This document shows positions 51,638-59,777 of a DNA stretch of 64,000 nucleotides, one piece after another. The stretch comes from Flavobacterium hungaricum (GTDB taxonomy: Bacteria; Bacteroidota; Bacteroidia; Flavobacteriales; Flavobacteriaceae): contig NZ_PRDM01000002.1 of NCBI RefSeq assembly GCF_015182285.1, positions 496,001-560,000 on the forward strand, in the 5' to 3' direction. Both the position numbers and the translations under genes were made by a program. Position 1 is the stretch's first letter, and each line of letters starts with the position of its first letter. The notes below the pieces were generated by a model. It made no database searches, was not told the origin of the DNA, and saw only the letters and a program-made list of their open reading frames with translations.

Positions 51638-54187
51638 ATGAATACATTTATGATTTACCTGCCTATTGTTATGGCAGTTTTGGGATTACTTTTCATGGGA
51701 ATAAAAAGGACTTGGGTTTTAAAACAAGATGCTGGTGATGGCAAGATGAAAGAGATTTCAGATTACATCTACGAAGGAGCCTTAGCCTTTTTAAAAGCAG
51801 AATATAAATTATTAACCATATTTGTAATTATCGCCAGTTTAGCCTTGGCAGGAATTACTTTTATTCCAGGTGTAAAAACACATTTATTAATCGTAATTGC
51901 ATTTATTTTTGGAGCATTATTTTCGGCTTATGCAGGAAATATAGGAATGAAAATAGCAACCAAAACAAACGTTAGAACTACTCAGGCAGCGCGTACAAGT
52001 CTGCCACAAGCCTTAAAAGTTTCTTTTGGAGGCGGAACCGTAATGGGTTTAGGAGTTGCTGGTTTAGCCGTTTTGGGTTTAACAGCTTTCTTTATCATTT
52101 TCTTTAATCTTTTTTCTGATGGAGTTTGGAAAGATACCGAAACAATGACAGTGGTTTTGGAAACATTAGCTGGATTTTCGCTTGGTGCGGAATCAATTGC
52201 ATTGTTTGCCAGAGTTGGAGGTGGAATCTATACAAAAGCAGCCGATGTTGGTGCCGATTTAGTGGGTAAAGTAGAAGCTGGAATTCCAGAAGACGATCCT
52301 CGTAATCCGGCAACAATTGCTGATAACGTAGGAGATAACGTAGGAGACGTTGCGGGTATGGGAGCCGATTTGTTTGGGTCTTATGTAGCAACCGTTTTAG
52401 CTGCAATGGTATTAGGAAATTATGTGATTAAAGATATGGGAGGAAGTATCAATGATGCGTTTGGCGGAATTGGTCCAATTTTACTTCCAATGGCAATTGC
52501 CGGTTTCGGAATTATTTTCTCCATTATTGGGACACTTTTAGTAAAAATCTCAGATGACAATGCAAAAGAAGCACAAGTGCAGAAAGCATTAAATATAGGA
52601 AACTGGGTTTCGATTGTTTTAACTGCTGTTGCGTGTTTCTTTTTAGTACAATACATGCTGCCGGAGACAATGCAGATGAGTTTTTTTGGTGAAGGATCAA
52701 AAGCTATTTCTTCATTGCGAGTTTTCTATGCTACTTTGGTAGGATTAGTTGTTGGTGGTGCTATTTCGTCAGTAACAGAATATTATACAGGATTAGGGAC
52801 AAAACCAGTATTGGCAATTGTTCAAAAATCATCAACGGGAGCAGGAACAAACGTAATTGCCGGTTTGGCAACCGGAATGATTTCGACTTTTCCAACGGTG
52901 TTATTGTTCGCTGGAGCAATCTGGATTTCGTATGCTTTGGCAGGGTTTTATGGAGTGGCTTTAGCGGCTTCAGCAATGATGGCAACTACGGCAATGCAAT
53001 TAGCAATTGATGCTTTCGGGCCAATTTCTGATAATGCTGGAGGAATTGCAGAAATGAGCGAATTACCAAAAGAAGTGCGTACGAGAACCGATATTTTAGA
53101 TTCTGTTGGAAACACAACCGCAGCAACAGGAAAAGGTTTTGCAATAGCTTCTGCAGCTCTAACTTCATTAGCATTATTTGCGGCTTATGTAACTTTTACA
53201 GGAATTGACGGAATTAATATTTTTAAAGCACCAGTTTTGGCGATGTTATTTGTCGGCGGCATGATTCCGGTGGTTTTTTCTGCTTTGGCGATGAATTCTG
53301 TTGGAAAAGCAGCGATGGATATGGTTTACGAAGTACGCCGCCAGTTCAAAGAAATTCCTGGAATTATGGAAGGAACTGGAAAACCAGAATATGGAAAATG
53401 TGTTGAGATTTCTACAAAAGCAGCTTTACGCGAAATGATGCTTCCAGGGATTTTGACAATTGGTTTTCCAATCGTAATTGTTTTGATAGGAAAATTAGTT
53501 TACGGAGATAACAATCAATTGATTGCAGAAATGTTAGGAGGCTATATGGCAGGAGTTACCGTTTCTGGTGTACTTTGGGCAGTTTTTCAGAACAATGCCG
53601 GCGGAGCATGGGATAATGCTAAAAAATCTTTTGAAGCAGGAGTAATGATCAACGGCGAAATGACCTATAAAGGTTCAGATGCGCATAAAGCTGCTGTTAC
53701 AGGAGATACCGTTGGAGATCCGTTTAAGGATACTTCTGGGCCATCTATGAACATTTTAATTAAATTAACTTGCTTGATAGGATTGGTTATTGCGCCAATT
53801 TTAGGAGAAGGACATGGTGCTCCGTCAAACATTGCAAGCAAAGCTTCCTGCTGTTCTAAAACTGAAATGCATGCTGGAATTTCTAAATGCGGCGATATGT
53901 CGGGAATGACCAAAGAAGAGTGTATTAAAATGTGTAAAGAAAAAGGCTGTACCGAAGAAGAAACGGCTAAATGTCTGGCTCATTTTGATACAACAGGAAA
54001 ATATCAAAAAACAGATTGTTTTGATACTTCAAAATACGAGAATAAATCAACTGTAAAAGTTGAGGTTAAAAACATAAACGGAAAAACGACCGGAACAGTG
54101 ACTAAAACTGAAAATGGCAAAACAACGACGGAAGTTTTTGAAGGAACCGAAGCAGAAGTTTTAGCAAAAGTTGAAGCTGCGAAATAA
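51638..54187 (+). CDS. hppA: Membrane-bound proton/sodium-translocating pyrophosphatase with Cys-rich tail
   Basis: An 849-residue protein with about 16 membrane helices. The PPi-binding signature AADVGADLVGKVEAGIPEDD, then NPATIADNVGDNVGDVAGMGADLFGS, is intact. GNTTAATGKG has alanine where K+-independent enzymes have lysine, so it should be K+-dependent. Whether H+ or Na+ is pumped is not decidable by eye. Family members end after the last helix (ILIKLTCLIGLVIAPIL); here about 127 extra residues follow (723-849), with eight cysteines and a beta-rich end (VKVEVKNINGKTTGTVTKTE). The C-terminus of this family faces the periplasm, so the tail would be outside. Confidence 0.96.
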   Translation: MNTFMIYLPIVMAVLGLLFMGIKRTWVLKQDAGDGKMKEISDYIYEGALAFLKAEYKLLTIFVIIASLALAGITFIPGVKTHLLIVIAFIFGALFSAYAGNIGMKIATKTNVRTTQAARTSLPQALKVSFGGGTVMGLGVAGLAVLGLTAFFIIFFNLFSDGVWKDTETMTVVLETLAGFSLGAESIALFARVGGGIYTKAADVGADLVGKVEAGIPEDDPRNPATIADNVGDNVGDVAGMGADLFGSYVATVLAAMVLGNYVIKDMGGSINDAFGGIGPILLPMAIAGFGIIFSIIGTLLVKISDDNAKEAQVQKALNIGNWVSIVLTAVACFFLVQYMLPETMQMSFFGEGSKAISSLRVFYATLVGLVVGGAISSVTEYYTGLGTKPVLAIVQKSSTGAGTNVIAGLATGMISTFPTVLLFAGAIWISYALAGFYGVALAASAMMATTAMQLAIDAFGPISDNAGGIAEMSELPKEVRTRTDILDSVGNTTAATGKGFAIASAALTSLALFAAYVTFTGIDGINIFKAPVLAMLFVGGMIPVVFSALAMNSVGKAAMDMVYEVRRQFKEIPGIMEGTGKPEYGKCVEISTKAALREMMLPGILTIGFPIVIVLIGKLVYGDNNQLIAEMLGGYMAGVTVSGVLWAVFQNNAGGAWDNAKKSFEAGVMINGEMTYKGSDAHKAAVTGDTVGDPFKDTSGPSMNILIKLTCLIGLVIAPILGEGHGAPSNIASKASCCSKTEMHAGISKCGDMSGMTKEECIKMCKEKGCTEEETAKCLAHFDTTGKYQKTDCFDTSKYENKSTVKVEVKNINGKTTGTVTKTENGKTTTEVFEGTEAEVLAKVEAAK

Positions 54188-54210
54188 TAGCTTTGTCAAA
54201 GTATAAAACT

Positions 54211-54264
54211 AAAAATGTAAAGAACTTTGGTAAAACTGAAGTTTAAAGTTCTTTTCGCATTTTT
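54211..54264 (+). terminator. Imperfect terminator-like hairpin after hppA
   Basis: AAAGAACTTT (54219-54228) pairs with AAAGTTCTTT (54245-54254), with outer AAAAATG/CATTTTT pairing that ends in T residues. Confidence 0.45.
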
Positions 54265-54352
54265 CTCCTTCGTCGAAATGACAACGATTGTGGTTGTTTT
54301 GTTAAGTAAAGCTATTGCAGCTTTGGTCTTAAGTTTTGCCAAAGGCTTTTAA

Positions 54353-54390
54353 AAAAAATACCTCTAAATATTTATTTAGAGGTATTTTTT
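54353..54390. terminator. Bidirectional terminator
   Basis: Arms 54353-54368 and 54375-54390 (16 bp, core TACCTCTAAA) with A- and T-rich flanks; ends the deoxynucleoside kinase unit on the minus strand and backs up hppA. Confidence 0.8.
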
Positions 54391-54420
54391 TATTTCGTGT
54401 AAATTCGTGAAATCGGTGTT

Positions 54421-55035
54421 TTAAAACAACCCATTCAATTCGGCGTCAATTCTACTGATGATATCGCCTAAATCTTCTGGATTATCAACAAAATTAATGT
54501 TATCGACATCAATAATCAATAATTTTCCTTTGGTGTAAGTCTGAATCCAAGCCTCGTATCTTTCGTTCAGTCGGCTTAAATAATCAATAGAGATAGAGTT
54601 TTCGTATTCTCGGCCGCGTTTGTGAATCTGGCCGACAAGATTAGGGATAGAACTTCTTAAATAAATTAATAAATCGGGTGGTTTTACCAACAATTCCATT
54701 AATTCAAACAAAGAAGTATAATTATCAAAATCGCGGCTTGTCATTAATCCCATAGAATACAAATTGGGAGCAAAGATGTAAGCATCTTCATAAATTGTTC
54801 TGTCCTGAATGATTTTTTTACCGCTTTCGCGAATTTGCTGCACTTGACGAAAACGGCTGTTCAAGAAATAAATCTGAAGGTTAAAAGACCAGCGCTCCAT
54901 TTGGTGGTAAAAATCATCCAAATACGGATTATCAACTACATCTTCATAATGAGGTTCCCATTTAAAATGTTTGGCTAATAATTTGGTAAGAGTGGTTTTT
55001 CCTGCGCCTATATTTCCTGCTATTGCTATGTGCAT
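54421..55035 (-). CDS. Deoxynucleoside kinase
   Basis: A 204-residue P-loop kinase. It has the Walker A GNIGAGKTTLTKLL, the ERS-type catalytic segment as IIQDRTIYEDAYIF, and the lid arginines in VGQIHKRGREYENSISIDYLSRLNERYEAW. It phosphorylates deoxynucleosides for salvage (dAK/dGK/dCK class; specificity not decidable). Its ATG overlaps the upstream stop as TAATG, so it is translationally coupled to the secreted protein gene before it. Confidence 0.92.
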   Translation of the reverse strand: MHIAIAGNIGAGKTTLTKLLAKHFKWEPHYEDVVDNPYLDDFYHQMERWSFNLQIYFLNSRFRQVQQIRESGKKIIQDRTIYEDAYIFAPNLYSMGLMTSRDFDNYTSLFELMELLVKPPDLLIYLRSSIPNLVGQIHKRGREYENSISIDYLSRLNERYEAWIQTYTKGKLLIIDVDNINFVDNPEDLGDIISRIDAELNGLF

Positions 55036-55844
55036 TACGGTGTTACGATTTTATAATTTGAAATTTCTGCAGCTGTAAAAATAGATAAAATTTGTTCTTT
55101 GCAATCAAAATTATCAAAGGTTTTTTCTAAAATTTTAATTTCAGAAACAGCCGCTCCGCCAGATTTGTTAATCTCATTCATAAACAGCTTATTATCTTTG
55201 CTGAAAACGTATTTTGAGCTGTTGATGATCTGGATTTTGTCAAACGCCGGAACCTTGCCAAGCGAGCTTATTTTTCCAAAAATTGTGCACGAATACCAAT
55301 TGTATTTTTTATCAATCCAATAAAAAGTATTGAAATCGGTTTGGTAGTATTTGATCTGTTCTGTCAGCGGAATAGACACTGTTTTGTATTCGTTTTTTAA
55401 ATATTCAAAAAGACCAATTTGTTGATTTAAGGTATTATAAATCCAAAGTTGATTTTGGGTTGACATTCCGATAGCAGAAACCACAATTGGAGTGGGACTC
55501 TGAGAAAAATTGATTTCAGTAACCTTATTCAGCTGATTATCTAAAAGAACAACGCTATTAAAATCTTCATAAAACAAAACCATTTTTAAAGGATTTTGTA
55601 AATCGACTTTTGTGATTTTTCCCAACGAAACATTTTTGTATTCGAAGATCTCTTTTCCTTTAATTTTACTAAATACATTATTTTCTATCTGATAAGAATA
55701 TCCAAAAGCATCATATCCTAAAAAAACGGCTGCATTGTTAGGCTGCTTCGAAATTAAAACGGGTTCCAGCGTTAAATTTTGTGCATGCCCGGCGATCGAG
55801 GTACTAAAGAAAAATAAGAATAGAAGTAACGTATTTTTACTCAT
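55035..55844 (-). CDS. Secreted protein of unknown function upstream of dNK
   Basis: A 269-residue protein with a signal peptide (TLLLFLFFFSTSIAGHAQ). The mature part alternates short strands with repeated features such as VVLLDNQLNKVTEINFSQ, QLWIYNTLNQQIGLFEYL, YYQTDFNTFYWIDKKYNWY and KYVFSKDNKLFM, suggesting a beta-propeller-like or other all-beta fold, but no family is recognised. TAATG coupling with a cytosolic kinase gene is probably a chance operon arrangement conserved in the lineage. The 3' gene has its terminator; the 5' region to 55970 is AT-rich. Confidence 0.65.
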   Translation of the reverse strand: MSKNTLLLFLFFFSTSIAGHAQNLTLEPVLISKQPNNAAVFLGYDAFGYSYQIENNVFSKIKGKEIFEYKNVSLGKITKVDLQNPLKMVLFYEDFNSVVLLDNQLNKVTEINFSQSPTPIVVSAIGMSTQNQLWIYNTLNQQIGLFEYLKNEYKTVSIPLTEQIKYYQTDFNTFYWIDKKYNWYSCTIFGKISSLGKVPAFDKIQIINSSKYVFSKDNKLFMNEINKSGGAAVSEIKILEKTFDNFDCKEQILSIFTAAEISNYKIVTP

Positions 55845-56006
55845 TAGAGGCGGTTTTCAAGAGGACTAAATTACAAAAAACTGAGATTAAAATGATCTGT
55901 AGTATTTTTAAACCTTTTTTTAATGTAATAGTCTAATAAATAAGCAGTTTTGTCTATGCTCTAAAGGTATTGATATATTTAATTTTTCAGATTTTAAAAA
56001 TAATAA

Positions 56007-56014
56007 TACATTTG
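56007..56014 (+). promoter_or_regulatory. Putative -7 box of the GLPGLI operon
   Basis: TACATTTG fits TAnnTTTG and predicts a start about 35 bases before the ATG at 56057. The -33 element is not clear. The divergent spacer 55845-56056 otherwise holds no gene. Confidence 0.4.
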
Positions 56015-56056
56015 AGTGTAAGTTTCTCTAATTTACTCACTTTTAAAGAAAATAAA

Positions 56057-56968
56057 ATGAAGAAAATATTTTTTTATATGATTTTGATGCTTGTTTGTAC
56101 ACAGCTGCAAGCTCAAAAAGACTTTCAAGGAATGGCTGTGTACGAGTCAAAAACACAGGCTCCAAAACTGGAAGGAATGCGCACAAACCGTGATATTACT
56201 CCAGAAATGCAAAAGAATATGGAAGAGCGTATGAAACAAATGCTGGAAAAAACATTCATTCTAAACTTCGATAAATCGGCTTCTATTTATAAAGAAGAAG
56301 AGAAATTAGATGCTCCAGGCCAGCAAGGCGGTATGCGTATTATGATGAACTCTTTTATGGGAGGCGGAGGCACTTTTTATAAAGATGTAAAATCCAAAAC
56401 TTATACGGTAGATAAAGAGTTTATGGGAAAAGAATTCCTAGTTGTTGATTCACTGCCAAAATTAAATTGGAAATTAGAACAGGAAACCAAACAAATTGGC
56501 GGTTACACCTGCTATAAAGCCACGGCGGTAAAGGAAGCCAGCAAAACTGATTTTAGAAATTTAAGACCTAAAAATAACGACGATAAAAAAACAGATAACA
56601 AAAAAGAAGACGAAAAGAAAACTTCTGGAGAAACCAAAACTAATTTTCAGGATAACTTCGAATTGCCAAAAGAAATCGTCATAACAGCTTGGTATTCGCC
56701 AGAAATCCCAATCAATCAAGGTCCAGAAAATTATTGGGGACTGCCAGGCTTGATTTTGGAAGTAAATGATGGAAGAACGACCATTTTATGTTCTAAAATC
56801 GTTCTTAACTCCAAAGATAAAGTCGAAATCAAAGCGTCTAAAAAAGGAAAAGTTATTTCTCAGAAAGATTACGACGAAACGGTAATCAAAAAGATGGAAG
56901 AATTTAGAGAAATGAATAGAGGTCGTGAAGGTGGACCAGGCGGTGGGCCAGTAATGATTAGACGTTAA
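56057..56968 (+). CDS. GLPGLI family secreted protein
   Basis: A 303-residue protein; the ATG at 56057 opens a signal peptide (IFFYMILMLVCTQLQAQ) and is preferred to an in-frame ATG 87 bases upstream. The name-giving motif is YWGLPGLILEVNDG near residue 230, after IGGYTCYKATA and ITAWYSPEIPI. A Lys/Asp/Glu-rich linker (residues about 175-200) and a Gly/Arg end (REGGPGGGPVMIRR) are unusual features. GLPGLI proteins are typically paired with outer-membrane barrels as here (30 bases to the next gene). Function is not known; a role in peptide or protein export has been suggested by context. Confidence 0.9.
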   Translation: MKKIFFYMILMLVCTQLQAQKDFQGMAVYESKTQAPKLEGMRTNRDITPEMQKNMEERMKQMLEKTFILNFDKSASIYKEEEKLDAPGQQGGMRIMMNSFMGGGGTFYKDVKSKTYTVDKEFMGKEFLVVDSLPKLNWKLEQETKQIGGYTCYKATAVKEASKTDFRNLRPKNNDDKKTDNKKEDEKKTSGETKTNFQDNFELPKEIVITAWYSPEIPINQGPENYWGLPGLILEVNDGRTTILCSKIVLNSKDKVEIKASKKGKVISQKDYDETVIKKMEEFREMNRGREGGPGGGPVMIRR

Positions 56969-56998
56969 TTTTTAGAATTTATCTTTTAGATTTTTCCC

Positions 56999-59686
56999 AT
57001 GAAAAATATTTTTGTTTTTGTCATTTTATTAATGACCTCGATTTCTTTTGCTCAAAGTGTTCGTTTGGATGGTGTCATTCAGGACGAGCAAAAAAATCCG
57101 TTGGAAATGGCCAATATTATGGCAGTGAACAATGCAACAAAAGCAATGGATTCATACGGAATTACGAATGATAAAGGTAAATTTCAGCTCACTTTAAAAC
57201 CAAATACTTCTTACACCATCAAGGTAAGTTATCTTGGAATGAAGTCTAAAGAAATGCAAGTGGCTACTCAATCTCAAAATATGGTTCAGAATATTGTTCT
57301 GGATGGTTTGGGAATTGAATTGGAAGGCGTAGAAATTGTACGCGAAATGCCAGTTTCTATAAAAGGCGATACTATAGTTTACAACGCAGATTCTTTTAAA
57401 ACCGGAACAGAGAGAAAATTAGAAGATGTCTTAAAAAAACTGCCCGGAGTTGAGGTAAATGCTGATGGAGAAATAGAAGTAGAAGGAAAAAAGGTATCTA
57501 AATTAATGGTGGAAGGAAAAGATTTTTTTGACGGAGATACCAAACTCGGAGTCAAAAATATTCCCGCAGACGCTATTGATAAAGTTCAGGTACTGCGAAA
57601 TTTTAATGAAATAAGCCAGCTAAAAGGCTTAGAAAATGATCAGGAAAATGTGGCAATGAACATTAAGCTGAAAGAAGGTAAAAAGAACTTTTGGTTTGGA
57701 GATGTAACCGCAGGAATTGGAGTTGCAGAATTAGACAGCCGTTATATCATTAACCCTAAATTGTTTTACTACAGCCCGAAATACAGCATTAACTTGATTA
57801 CCAATTTTAATAATATTGGTGAACTCCCTTTAACGGCTCAGGATTATTTTAAGTTTACGGGCGGCTTTAAGAATATGATGAAAAAGGGCGGGAGCAACTT
57901 TAATGTTTCATCAAATGATCTTGGAATTTCTTTACTGAGAAACAATCGTGCGAAAGAGATTGAAACCAAATTTGGAGCAACAAATTTTTCGTATTCACCA
58001 ACAAAAGCTTGGACTTTGAGCGGTTTCGGAATTCTTTCTTCGTCAAAAACCGATTTAGAAACTAAGTCGCAGACTACAATTCTAGACTCTGGAGATCAGC
58101 AGAAAAGAGACGAATTGACGCATCAAAAGAATAATTTAGGACTTTTTAAACTAAGTTCTACTTACAAGCCAAATGATAAATTTCAGTTTGATTATGATGT
58201 TTTGACCAAATTATCAAAACAAGACGAAGACTCTGATTTACTTAGAGAACAAGTGGTTCAAAACATTGCCAATTCGGAAACTATTTTTACAACTAAAAAA
58301 CAAGATCCGACTTCTATCAATCAGAATCTGAATTTGTATTACACCAAAAACAGTAAAAATATTTTTGCTTTTGAAATGCAGCATTTGTATCAGGACGAAA
58401 ATCCTTTTTACAATGCCAATTTAAGAACACTTCCTTTTAATTTGGCGGGTTATACCCTTGGTCAACAGCGAAATGATTTAAATCAAGACCGTTTTGTAAA
58501 AACCAATAAAGTCGATGCTAAATTGGACTATTATTATATGGTTACCCCAAAAAGTAATATCAACATCACGATAGGAAATACTTATTCGCATCAGAATTTT
58601 AATTCGCATATTTTCCAGATTTTGGATAACGGAGATCGAAATGATCTTAATGATCCTGAAAATAACAATGATGTAAATTATAATTTTAATGATGCTTTTT
58701 TAGGCTTTCATTATAAAATACTAACTGGAAAATTTACCTTGACTCCCGGAGTAAGTCTGCATACGTATCAAATGACAAATTCGCAGCTGGGAACGGATTA
58801 TTCACAGAATTTTGTAAAAGTGCTTCCTGATTTTTTTGCTTTATATCAAATCAAAAAATCAGAAACTTTAACTTATAATTTCTCCCTAACAAACGATTTT
58901 ACAGATATTAATCAATTGGCAGCAGGCAAAGTTTTGTCCGATTACAGCAGTTTATTCCACGGAAATCGATTTTTAGAAAATGCAACCTCACAAGTGCATA
59001 CACTTCGTTATTTTAAATACAATATGTTCAATTTTGAGAACATTTTTGCCAATGCAACTTACACCAGAAAAGTAGATGCGGTAAAAACGAAAGCTGATTT
59101 TGACGGTATTAATCAAACTTCTGTTCCGTACAATTCTAATTTGGCAGACGAAAGTTTCATCGGAATGGGAACTTATGGTCGTTCTTTCTTAAAAAATTAC
59201 AAAGCCTCAGTAAGTGCAAGTATTAATTGGTCAAAATTCAATAACATTCAGAACGAAGAACTGACAACAACAGAAAGTTTCGTTCAAAATTACACGATTA
59301 AAGCTTCTACAAATTACAAAAACCTTCCGAATATCGAGTTTGGTTATAATCTTTTGGTTAACAAATACAGCGGCTCTACTTTTTATACTGATAAGCCTTT
59401 TGCGCGTTTGGATTATTATTTTCTAAATAGTTTTTCATTCGTTTCAGAATATGAATTTTACCATTATTATAACGGAAACAAATCGGTTGATAACGAATAC
59501 GACTTCTTGAGCGCTAGTTTAATCTATCAGAAAAAAGACAGTAAATGGGAATATAAAGTATCGGCAACCAATTTATTGAATACGAGATATCTTAATGACG
59601 ACAACTTTACACAGTTCTCTACACGTGTTTCTCAATACACTGTACAGCCGAGATATATTATATTTTCGATGAAATATAACTTATAG
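56999..59686 (+). CDS. Outer-membrane receptor-like protein with carboxypeptidase-regulatory domain
   Basis: An 895-residue protein with a signal peptide (IFVFVILLMTSISFAQ). Residues about 20-105 are a CarboxypepD_reg-like domain (VRLDGVIQDEQKNPLEMANIM, YTIKVSYLGMKSKEMQV). Residues about 115-230 resemble a receptor plug (IKGDTIVYNADSFKTGTERK, LEDVLKKLPGVEVNADGEI, KLMVEGKDFFDGDTKLG). A large barrel follows, ending QPRYIIFSMKYNL. This matches the barrel partner typically found with GLPGLI proteins. It may form a channel or receptor with GLPGLI. Confidence 0.88.
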   Translation: MKNIFVFVILLMTSISFAQSVRLDGVIQDEQKNPLEMANIMAVNNATKAMDSYGITNDKGKFQLTLKPNTSYTIKVSYLGMKSKEMQVATQSQNMVQNIVLDGLGIELEGVEIVREMPVSIKGDTIVYNADSFKTGTERKLEDVLKKLPGVEVNADGEIEVEGKKVSKLMVEGKDFFDGDTKLGVKNIPADAIDKVQVLRNFNEISQLKGLENDQENVAMNIKLKEGKKNFWFGDVTAGIGVAELDSRYIINPKLFYYSPKYSINLITNFNNIGELPLTAQDYFKFTGGFKNMMKKGGSNFNVSSNDLGISLLRNNRAKEIETKFGATNFSYSPTKAWTLSGFGILSSSKTDLETKSQTTILDSGDQQKRDELTHQKNNLGLFKLSSTYKPNDKFQFDYDVLTKLSKQDEDSDLLREQVVQNIANSETIFTTKKQDPTSINQNLNLYYTKNSKNIFAFEMQHLYQDENPFYNANLRTLPFNLAGYTLGQQRNDLNQDRFVKTNKVDAKLDYYYMVTPKSNINITIGNTYSHQNFNSHIFQILDNGDRNDLNDPENNNDVNYNFNDAFLGFHYKILTGKFTLTPGVSLHTYQMTNSQLGTDYSQNFVKVLPDFFALYQIKKSETLTYNFSLTNDFTDINQLAAGKVLSDYSSLFHGNRFLENATSQVHTLRYFKYNMFNFENIFANATYTRKVDAVKTKADFDGINQTSVPYNSNLADESFIGMGTYGRSFLKNYKASVSASINWSKFNNIQNEELTTTESFVQNYTIKASTNYKNLPNIEFGYNLLVNKYSGSTFYTDKPFARLDYYFLNSFSFVSEYEFYHYYNGNKSVDNEYDFLSASLIYQKKDSKWEYKVSATNLLNTRYLNDDNFTQFSTRVSQYTVQPRYIIFSMKYNL

Positions 59687-59777
59687 TATTTTGATTACAT
59701 TTATTGTTTTTGTTGGTGGTTTTTGATTCGAAAGAAATATCTTTACAGTCGTTATTAACCGCCAAAAAAATATAGTA

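Noticed and set aside
52104..52406. Leu/Arg-rich minus-strand frame inside hppA
   Set aside because: Extreme composition and full overlap with conserved pyrophosphatase motifs mark it as a shadow frame.
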